The notes beneath the pieces were generated by a model. That model did no database searches, was not told the DNA's origin, and saw only the letters and a list, made by a program, of their open reading frames with translations. A program made the position numbers and the translations under genes. Shown here piece after piece: positions 55,428-64,000 of a stretch of DNA of 64,000 nt. The stretch's first letter is position 1; each line of letters begins with the position of its first letter. The DNA comes from Guadua angustifolia (taxonomy: Eukaryota > Streptophyta > Magnoliopsida > Poales > Poaceae). The stretch is from assembly GCA_036346375.1 (NCBI GenBank), contig CM070508.1, forward strand, positions 11,216,852 through 11,280,851, read 5' to 3'.

Positions 55428-58110
55428 TAGCTGACATTGTTGCAATGTTCGGTAATTTGCATTTGCACCGTGAAATAAAGTTCTTGTTGATAGAATATAT
55501 ATTGAGCCTGAAGCTGTTAGGAGTAGCCATGTACACAATGAACTTTTAGAACACTTCGTAATCGAGTTATATTTCCCCTGAAATACATTGGTAAATAATA
55601 TTCTGGATCACCAATTTCAGAATACCCTCTTGCAATTGGTGCTTGTTGGCTTAAGGTCTTACTAGGTGAGGATTCAGCAAAGGAAGCGTTGACACTCCAC
55701 AGAGTTCACTGGTAAGTATCAATTGAGTTGTCTTTCAGTTTGAGATCCAGTGCAAGCAAGGAGGCCATGGGGGAGTCCCCATTGCATAATCTTTGCCCGG
55801 AAAGTTCTCCCTGCATCAAGGGAAACGGTTTGCTACAGTTAGTAACATGGTTTTACAGACGTCTCAAAAAAAAAAAACTTAGCCATGTTTGAATAAGTGG
55901 TAATTCTTTAGGAGGTTCTGTGATTTAGTTCAAATTTGAGATAGATCCTAAAACATTCTAATAAAATATTCCTAATCCAAATACCCCCTAAGTGTTACAG
56001 AAGGAATGTTGTTGCTACTGATTACTGGAACCTTTAGTCGCTTGGCAGGGAGCAATGGAGCATGGAGATGCACCAACTGTAAAATAATGGGGGAAATCCT
56101 TTATATGCCGCTGAATAATTTCATATGTCTACAATATAGCACTGATGTTTCACTAGTATGTAGGGCCTGAGCCTACGTATCATCTTCACAATGAGTGACA
56201 TATTGTAGATCATAGTTCAATGCCTGTGCGTTGCTACGAAAAATAAAATTGATAACGAAACATAAAAGTCAAGCAAAGAAAGAAAATTGTGCTACAAGAT
56301 CAAACATTTATTTCTCTCGATTACAAAAGTTTTTATGGTTTCTCCTTCAGTATGAATTAAAATCAAATATATTGTGCGCAACACCACATGTCCTAGTTAA
56401 GTGCCCGTGCGTTGCTACGAAAATTCTCAAGCACAACTTTATTAAGAAAAGTTTTTCAAAGCAACAACTAAGTTGGTTGATGAGAAAGACATGCATGAAG
56501 CGAACTTGTTAGCTACTTAAGAGTGCTTCAAATTATCAATTAATCATTCATGCTAGTATAATTTTAACAAGCCTCAACATGAGACAAGAACCTATCTTTG
56601 TACAACCTCCATAGGAGTTTTATTTGCTATTATTACTTGTTGGATGACAACGTACTCGCTAAGAAAAAATGTCTTCGGTCAACATCCCATAAATAGAACA
56701 TACATGAAGAATGGCCATAAAACTTGATGAAGAATGGAACAAAGAAATTCTAGTTTCGCACAGATTCAATGTCCATGTGTTGCAACGAAAGCACAAAATT
56801 TAGATATACAAATAGCTTAGGTGATCATTTCAATATATAGCAAGTACCATAATTCTACCAAATAAAAACTGGAAGCCAAAAAACATGTAGCCCCATAGAT
56901 TACATTCCGCCAAGTATGTAGACACAAGAAGATCATTATTCTTAACAGCTGTAGATATAGAATTTTAACTAAAAGTTAGCACCTACTCAGATAGACATCA
57001 CCTCCTTTGCCTAAATTGAAAAGCATCATGAGAGCATATCAGAATATGATAGGGTTCTTTGCTCAACCTTGACATCTCAGCTCATTTCAGTTACCTTTTC
57101 CGATACCTCCATGCAACTTGAATACACATTGCAACAATAGTTCTCCAGTAGGGGCGATCCATACTTGTAAAACAGAGGAGTTGAATGCCAGAAATTTCAC
57201 ACGAGCAAAATCAGCCCAAAATCCTCTATTCCGAATTCCAACTATTCTGGCCTAAGGTTCTGTTAGCATTGGGGTGGCTTTTGAAAAGCACCTTTTCTAC
57301 TTTTAGAATAGATACAACATTTAGTTTAAAGTGTCTTTTAGAGGCAAAAGTGCTAAATTGCTCACTAAGCAACACATCAAAGCATCATATAATACTTGAG
57401 GCAGGCTTAGTGATGGAGAGGCGATCTTCCCAAATTGATGCAATTATGCTAAGATGTCACATAGGAAACAATTATCTCATCACCAACTTAAGACCGAATA
57501 GAAAATCATAGACTTAATCTAACTAAATAAGCTGCTGACTCTTTTTTGCTCTGGCTCTATAAATGGATTACCACTATAAACCCCTATGAGCAAAATGCTC
57601 TCCAATAAAGAATGTCTGTGAACTTCATAACATAAGATCGGCAATCAAGAATACTCATCCAAGTGTAATCAAGAACAAGCAAGAAAGTGATCTAATAATA
57701 TCTAGATATCTAGCCAATACAAAATGTTTAGACCCTGCTTGGTAAACATCAATGATATCTAAATAATGCCTAGAATTTTTTCAACAGAAATGTAAGCTCG
57801 GTGAATTGAGTATCAGGAGTAAAGCAGATAATGTTATCTTCATTTCTAGGTTAGGGAGAACAGTGAAGCAGTTGGTGCACCAAAACAGTCAAATCATTTG
57901 TATTAATACTTGAGAGCTAAATAAGCTATAGGACAATTTATTCTTGAATGAAAAGCAATGTTGAAGCGGTGAGATGAAATGAGAACTTCTTGCAATGTAT
58001 CAACAATTCGACCCGCTCAACCAAGAAGTCCTTCAATTGTCAATCCAACGAAGACAGATACAACATTAGTAATTGAAAATAATTCCGGTCATTCATAATA
58101 TTGTTTCTCC
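55428..58110. repeat. Non-coding region with three dispersed copies of a GTGCGTTGCTACGAAA motif
   Basis: No gene is recognised. GCCTGTGCGTTGCTACGAAA is at 56221, GCCCGTGCGTTGCTACGAAA is at 56402, and a diverged GTCCATGTGTTGCAACGAAA is at 56771. Each is followed by A-rich sequence. This motif is widespread in grass transposons; I think of Helitron-like or small unclassified elements but cannot fix ends. Confidence 0.4.
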
Positions 58111-58319
58111 TTAAACACAGGTCATTTTTACTTTTATCGCTGCTAAAAGACACGATGTGCATAGATTTCTCAAAAATAAAACTATCCACACAACATTTTT
58201 ATTAGAATGAATAAATATATAAATATACATCGGTTGTAGTGCAGCATGTCTCAAGAAAATAATGCACAGACAAAATGGCAATACTACTGACTCATAAAGG
58301 TCAAGATTATTACCTTCAA

Positions 58320-59109
58320 ATTCTCGTCGCTTCCTTCGCAGCTTTCTTGATTCTTCAACAATAGAATTCATCTCCTTTTCTGTTCATTAAGTAGCACTGG
58401 CGAAGCTTCTTTTCGATCTTTTCCTTCTCGGTGCTTCAATTTCTTGTTGTGCAATTGCCAATCTTTCCTCAAGAGTTTGGCGTTCTATATAGATTAAAAT
58501 TAAAGATCACTTTTACATTCAATTCAACTTTTTAAAAAAGCAATATCGACTATATGTGTCCAACATCAAGTTATTTTACATATCGCAATTTTGATTTTTC
58601 GAGTCTTTCATTAAATTAATTTGCGTCAGATTAAAGAAGATAACAATTGAAGACAACTAGAAAAATGAGGAATTGAAGAGCATCCATTCCATGTTTTGGT
58701 AGGAAGCTTTAGTCGAAGTAAAAAAATTTCTGACATCTTCCACCATCAAAGAATTAACATCATGCCAGCTATAAACTACGAGGGCCATTCACTTTCAGTT
58801 TTCATGCATGATAGTAGATATGAACTAAATACAGTTGGTATTGGCAAAAAAAAATAATATAATACCTCTTCAATTACAGCTAGATAACTATTCCTCTCAT
58901 CGATAGCCTCTGAAGTCGAGATTGAAGCTCGGTGCCTCTGTGGTTAAAATAGATTCCTCGCTAAAAACCTCACCAAAGATGTGTATATAGCACAATTGAT
59001 CAGATTCCTTTAGGCTAGAAAACTCGAAGTTTCCTCTTTTATAAAATATTAAGTCGGGGGAAATAGAACAAACCATATCATTTGCTACCTTTGCATGGTC
59101 CAACATTTC
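58320..59109 (-). pseudogene. Coding-like exons of unknown origin downstream of the PEX6-like part
   Basis: Three minus-strand pieces look coding. VEELKEMLDHAKVANDMVCS runs on directly from the PEX6-like exon at about 59110. RQTLEERLAIAQQEIE then a Lys/Arg-rich RRKRSKRSF is at 58490-58390. MNSIVEESRKLRRKRREFEG is at 58371-58312. They are separated by plausible intron sequence. They do not resemble PEX6, which should continue with a second AAA domain. I do not recognise them. A chimeric fragment captured by a transposon is possible. Confidence 0.4.
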
Positions 59110-60233
59110 TTTGAGCTCCTCAACTTTGGTGAGAATGCCTATACCAGCAACAGATGATTGTGGACCTTCGTTGGAGGATGTATTCCCAATTGCATCAAAG
59201 TGGCGAAGAAGTATTTTACAAGGAGAATACCTTCACAAAAAAGTTATTCAACAAAAATAAATGTAAACAAAGTAAACTCCACCCCTGAAGAAAATAAAAC
59301 AAACTGAAGAAAACATTTTATCGGCTGAAATAGGAATAAATCTCAACTGTAGAGAATAAGAAAGTAAAAAAGACACAAAAGATGAGTACTTCTTAGTTTC
59401 TTTGAAGGCAGCCACAAGTGCAGCAGGTGCTCCACTTTCTAATGACATCATTAGATTGTGAAAGCTACACTCAATCACATGCAGACCAAGATGGTTAGCG
59501 ACATGCCTGACTACTGTCCTTTTTCCACATCCTGTACCCCCACCATTTTTTTTAACAAATGTTCAGTTCAAAGTCGAGTTGTAAACACTGAAAAAAATCT
59601 GAAATTACAGTTAAAGTGCAGTAACCTGAGGGGCCATATAAGAAAGAGGAAAACTTGATTTTTGGTAAAATGTTGGAAGGATATAGTGCTGGTGCAATGA
59701 TATATGCTAATTTCTCCACTATTTCGCTGTGCAGAGGAATTGAATCACCAGAAGCAGCAAAGAAGCTGTAAGGGGGAACTGGAGCAAAAGCACTTCCCCC
59801 AAGCACAAGGGTTACTTGATTACAATTAACACGAAGAATCGGTTCATCTGATGGTTCCATGCCGGTTACCTGGTGAGTAATTAAAATATTAACATCCTGT
59901 GGCTTATCAATGAACTAATGAGGGGGAAACATAAGCTAAAAAGCTAGATCACATTTGTTGAGTTCCTTTGATTCTTGATTCAAGCATGTTTGAAGGAAGA
60001 AAAGTGGGTAATTTACCTTAAAGAATATCATATGACGAGGATGCAGCCTATCATTCTCCTTGTTGCATGCTAGGCAGGAGTTCACACCACAAATCCAGTC
60101 ATTACGCATGCAAAAAAAACATCCCCTCTTGCAAAGAACCTATCAAACTTAAAGCGCTCATTCAAAGCTTGATCTATCACATCTTGGTAGTCACTTCCTC
60201 CCATGGCTAAATTTATCTTTAGGGAAGCAAGCA
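59110..60233 (-). pseudogene. PEX6-like (peroxisomal AAA ATPase) gene fragment
   Basis: Minus-strand exons resemble the middle of plant PEX6, the AAA ATPase that with PEX1 recycles the PEX5 receptor at peroxisomes. LAMGGSDYQDVIDQALNERF leads to LACNKENDRLHPRHMIFFK (60233-about 60020). GMEPSDEPILRVNCNQVTLV, then LGGSAFAPVPPYSFF and LYGPSG, is at 59866-59630. CGKRTVVRHVANHLGLHVIE and ESGAPAALVAAFKETKKYS are at 59535-59400. ILLRHFDAIGNTSSNEGPQS lies at about 59220-59160. The Walker A motif GPSGCGKRT is split by an intron, as is plausible for the gene. The rest of the D1 ATPase and the whole D2 are missing, and the 5' end is cut by the copia LTR at 60234. It is probably a fragment, not a working gene. 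Confidence 0.7.
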
Positions 60234-60470
60234 TGTTAGATATTATTAGGTATTCAGAATATATTGTTGTAACAAATATAGATAGAGATCACTACACCTG
60301 GCTATAGATAGAAAGCAAAAGTATGTTTCCTTTGTATTAGGGTGGCCGGTGCATAGTATCTCTTCTATATAATCTCTTCTGTACTCTCGCCAGATTTTTG
60401 GAAAATGAATTAACACGAATCGCCTCATCAATGGCGTTCCTCCACAAAGCTTCGCCCTCTGATTTCTACA
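60234..60470 (+). repeat. 5' LTR of the copia element
   Basis: 237 bp, TGTTAGATATTATTAGG to TTCTACA, with TG and CA ends. A TATA-like TATATAA lies at 60366-60372. It is short, as in small-LTR copia families. Confidence 0.8.
60366..60372 (+). promoter_or_regulatory. TATA-like box of the copia LTR
   Basis: TATATAA, about 100 bases before the LTR end and 140 bases before the gag start. Confidence 0.55.
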
Positions 60471-60482
60471 TGGTATCGAGCT
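60471..60482 (+). other. Primer-binding site for initiator tRNA-Met
   Basis: TGGTATCGAGCT directly follows the LTR. The usual copia site is TGGTATCAGAGC, complementary to the 3' end of initiator tRNA-Met; here the second half has slipped by one base. Confidence 0.75.
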
Positions 60483-60508
60483 ATTCGAGATCAAGATTGA
60501 TCTTCGTC

Positions 60509-63500
60509 ATGGCTAGTTCTTCCTCTACCATCGTCTCCAATCCCTTGTTCGGTTTTCAGATCTCGAAAAAGCGGGCAAACAGAATCATCTTGTTGTGGAG
60601 TGCGCAAGTCCTGACTGCTATACGCGGCGCAAGACTAGATGGCTACATCAACGGCACGACCGTGGCTCCCTCGATAGAGATCAAGCAGAAAGAAGACAAC
60701 AAGACAATCAAGATTTCCAATCCGGCATACGAGGAGTGGTTTGCCACGGACCAACAAGTTCTTGGCTTCCTCTTCTCTTCGCTGTCGCGGGAAGTGCTCG
60801 CGCAAGTCGCCACATCCAAGACGGCGCGTGAAGCCTGGCGCGCCATTGAGGGTATGTTCACATCTTAGACGCGAGCACGCTCCCTCAATACTCGCCTCTC
60901 CCTCACAACGACACGCAAAGGTAACATGACCATCTCTGAATACTTTGGGAAGATGAAATCCCTTGGAGATGATATCACTGCATCTGGAAAAGCTTTAGAT
61001 GAAGAAGACGGTAGCTTTTATCTGAGCGGATTAGATGATGAGTTTGAACCCGTTATTTCTAGGTTGGTGGCAAGGGTTGAACTGTCACTTTGATGAGAAC
61101 TATATTCTCTGTTGCTAAGCTTTGAGAACGATGCAAGCTTTCATAATAATACTTCCTCGATGAATTCGTGAATCGTGGGACTGATGAGATCGCCAAGCAA
61201 GGTGGTAATCGGCCGTGGTCGCGGCATGTCCGCACCCGTGGGCGTGGCAATGGTGGGCCTAGGGTGGGAGCAAAGAACAATCAACACGGTTTGACAACCG
61301 ACTGTCTATCAAGTCCGCTTCAAGAGAGGTCATGTGGCCTCTCGAGTGTTGGCATCGTTTTGACGAAACTTATGTGCCTAATGAAAGGCATCTTTGCTGC
61401 TGCAACCCACATCTATGGAGTAGACAACAATTGGTATCTTGACACAGGTGCAGCAGACCATCTCACCGTGAACTAGACAAGTTATGCTGCTCGTGAAAAA
61501 TACAAAGGAAATGATCGATCCATGCGCAAGCGGAGCGGTATGGAAATTAAGCATATTGGTCATTCTGTTATTTCTACCCCTAACCGAAATTTGCATCTCA
61601 AAAATATTCTTCATGTGCCTCAAGCTAAGAAAAACCTCATATCTGCTCATCGTCTTCTCATGGATAATTTTGTTTTCCTTGAGGTTTATGCCAAATATTT
61701 TTTGATTAAGGATCTAGCCACGAGGAACACGATTCTTAAGGGAAGGCGCCAACATGGTCTCTATGTTCTTCCGTCCTCATCAGTGAAGCAAGCTTGTCTG
61801 GTCATGCCATCTTTCTCAAGGTGGCATAATCGTTTGGGTCATCCATCTACTCCAGTTGTCACAATAGTCCTTAGCACTAATAATTTTCCATGTCTTTCTG
61901 AGTCCAATAAAGAGTCCGTCGTGATGCATGTCGAAGGCTAAAAGCCATCACTACCATATTCTAGATCATTAAGTGTGTCTCATCAACCTTTGGAACTTAT
62001 TTTTTCGATGTTTGGGGCAATGCTCCCGATTACATTAATGGAAAAAAATATTATGTTAGCTTTATTGATGATTATAGCAAATTTACTTGGATTTATCTTC
62101 TTAAGCATAAATCTGAGGTGTTTGACAAGTTCCATGAATTTCAAAATTTGGTTGAGAGACTCTTTGATCGTAAAATCATAACAGTTCAAACCGATTGGGG
62201 AGGAGAGTATCAAAAACTTCACTTCTTCTTTGATAAAATTGGTATATCCCATCACGTCTCCTGTCCTTATGCTCATCAACAGAATGGGTCGACAGAGAGA
62301 AAACATCGTCACATAGTCGAAGTGGGTCTATCTTTGCTTGCACATGCTTCCATGCCACTAAAATATTGGGACGAAGCCTTTCTTGCAGCCACGTATATCA
62401 TCAATCGTATTCCCGATAAAGTTATCAATTTTGAAACTCCTTGGAGCGATTGTTCAAGCAAATGACCAAATTACACTTCTCTTAGAGTCTTTGGGTGTGC
62501 ATGTTGGCCAAACCTTCGTCCCTATAATACTCACAAACTTCGCCGATCCAAGCAATGTGTTTTCTTAGGTTCTGACACCATCCACAAAGGCTTTAAATGT
62601 CTTGATCCTTCCTCCGCCGAGTATACATTTCTCGGGATGTTACTTTCGATGAAAATGTATTTCCTTTTGCTCAAATGCATTCCAATGTCGGGGCTCAATT
62701 GCGATCTGAAATCTCCCTCTTCCTTGCACCCTTGTTCCACCCGGCTATGATCAAAGGGGAGAAAATCAGAATGATCATATGCCTAATTCTCCTAATGCTA
62801 CTAATAATTCTCATGAAGAAATTGCAGAAATTGCAGAAGTTGCAGGTGCAGGTGATCATCATGCAGGTAATCATGAGGATATGGATGATCCAGGTACAAC
62901 ACGTTGGTATCGCACGAAGAAGATTCCGGACTCAATCGGTCTCGGGATCGCCGGTGATAATGGCGCAATCTCCATCGAGCACTCCGGTTTCCTCGCCAAG
63001 CCATATTGTCGATGTCCCGCATGTTTCGTTTCGCTCAAATGGATACTCATTCGCAACGGTGATGACACGACGGGCCGAGGTCTGGGCTCAACTCATTGCA
63101 TGCAATGAATCGTTGAGGTGGTCCGGCTTATGAACCGAGGGGAGATACGTATACTCTTGATGTTGAATCTTGAGGACCTTCGTGCTCAAATGACCTCACA
63201 CTCGGCTAAAAAGTGGAATACGGAAAGAAAAGGTATATACCGATGGCACGTTAAATATGGTTATTTTACTTCAAGTGGTGAACCTCAAAATGCGAGATGA
63301 AGCTCGGGTGATAAAATTGGAAAGCTGCAATGGATGCGAGAATATATGGCACTAATGAAAAATAAGACTTGGCATTTGGTTCCACCTCGAAAGGAAGAAA
63401 TGTCATTGTTGTAAGTGGGTTTATAAGATCAAAAGAAAAGCGAGATGGAACCCTAGGCAGTATAAGGCACGCTTGGTGGCAAAAGGCTTCAAACAAAGGT

Positions 63501-64000
63501 ATGGCATAGACTATGAGGACACATTTAGTCCTGTTGTTAAAATTTGTCACTATTAGAATGGTTTTGTCTATTCTTTGTGTCTAGAGGTTGGAGTCTCTGA
63601 CGGTGGATGTCCAAAATGCATTTCTTCATGGAGTCTTGAAAGAAGAGGTTTATATGAGACAACCTCCAGGGTATGAGAAATCCTCTTTACCTGATTATGT
63701 TTGCAAACTAGATAAAGCAATATATGGGTTAAAACAGGCTCCCAGAGCGTGGTATTCAAAGCTAAGTACTAAGCTACTAGAATTGGGGTTTAAAGCATCA
63801 AAGGCAGATTCATGCCTATTTTTCTCTGAGAAAGGTGGTGTTCTTTGTATTTTTGTTATTCTATATTGATGACATCATTGTAACTAGTTCTGTGCCTAGT
63901 GCAACTGCAGCCTTGTTACAGGATCTAGACAAGGAATTTGCCTTGAAGGATCGGGGAGACCTTCATTACTTCCTTGGTATTGAGGTAAGCAAAGTATCAA
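60509..64000 (+). pseudogene. Copia gag-pol, broken and incomplete
   Basis: Gag begins at 60509 (MASSSSTIVSNPLFGFQISK; AYEEWFATDQQVLGFLFSSL; ISEYFGKMKSLGDDI after a stop at 60866). Protease has the motif WYLDTGAADHLT at about 61434-61470. The GAG-preintegrase segment has RWHNRLGHPS (about 61820). The integrase core has FIDDYSKFTWIYLLKHKSE (about 62060-62115), VQTDWGGEYQ (about 62185) and HQQNGSTERKHRH (about 62275-62315), giving the D, D and E positions. Reverse transcriptase has LTVDVQNAFLHGVLKEEVYM (about 63595), LDKAIYGLKQAPRAWYSKL and the catalytic YIDDII (about 63865), which sits one frame away. There are many in-frame stops and shifts, so this copy is dead. Confidence 0.9.

Larger units (their letters stand above)
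60234..64000 (+). mobile_element. Ty1/copia LTR retrotransposon, truncated by the window edge
   Basis: It has a 5' LTR (60234-60470), a primer-binding site right after it (60471-60482), then gag, protease, integrase and reverse transcriptase in the copia order with stops and frameshifts. The reverse transcriptase is still running at the right edge, so RNase H, the 3' LTR and target duplication are outside. It inserted in, or at the edge of, the PEX6-like sequence. Confidence 0.92.

Noticed and set aside
60471..60482. tRNA gene
   Set aside because: Only the 12-base primer-binding complement is present, directly after the LTR; no tRNA body is there.

Overview
The window looks like a gene-poor, transposon-packed stretch of a plant nuclear genome, most likely a grass (Poaceae). 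The evidence is plant-specific gene families (PRA1, EXO70, PEX6-like), GC-rich single-exon host genes, and grass-type transposons: a plant mariner with CTCCCTCCGT ends, Mutator-like elements (MULEs), a Tourist-type MITE, a hAT, a Ty1/copia and several solo LTRs. I cannot name the species.

Host genes are few. At 779-1444 (-) there is an intact PRA1-family membrane-trafficking gene. At 43810-45761 (+) there is an EXO70 exocyst gene, complete except for one apparent missing base in a C-run. At 59110-60233 (-) there is a decayed PEX6-like fragment joined to unrelated coding-like sequence.

The rest is mobile DNA, and many insertions can be bounded to the base by target-site duplications (TSDs). 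Left to right: MULE-A (2198-7400, 10-bp TSD) with a broken transposase and a convergent, apparently intact GRF-type zinc-finger gene; a mariner-like element (8964-14008, TA TSD) with a broken DD39D transposase and a GC-rich ORF on the other strand; a fold-back repeat (14796-16215); a 2.8-kb solo LTR (16578-19389, TSD AGCAG) holding a MITE; an AT-rich degenerate repeat (20390-20960); a second solo LTR (21704-23393, TSD CATCA); a decayed hAT (from about 23889) interrupted by a solo LTR (26705-27356, TSD ATAGT); another solo LTR (30208-30891, TSD ATAAG); MULE-B (31036-43002, 9-bp TSD); MULE-C (46541-55418, 9-bp TSD); and a Ty1/copia element that starts at 60234 and runs off the right edge.

The most interesting system is the pair MULE-B and MULE-C. 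They have different terminal inverted repeats, yet both read in one direction as transposase, then a plant mobile domain (PMD) protein, then further small ORFs. In MULE-B the last small ORF is an intact two-exon GRF-like zinc finger. In MULE-C the third ORF is a protein I do not recognise. MULE-A independently carries a GRF zinc finger. GRF and PMD proteins therefore look like recurrent accessory factors of these transposons. The transposases of all three elements are broken here, so any movement would depend on copies elsewhere. The EXO70 gene sits between MULE-B (about 0.8 kb upstream) and MULE-C (about 0.8 kb downstream).
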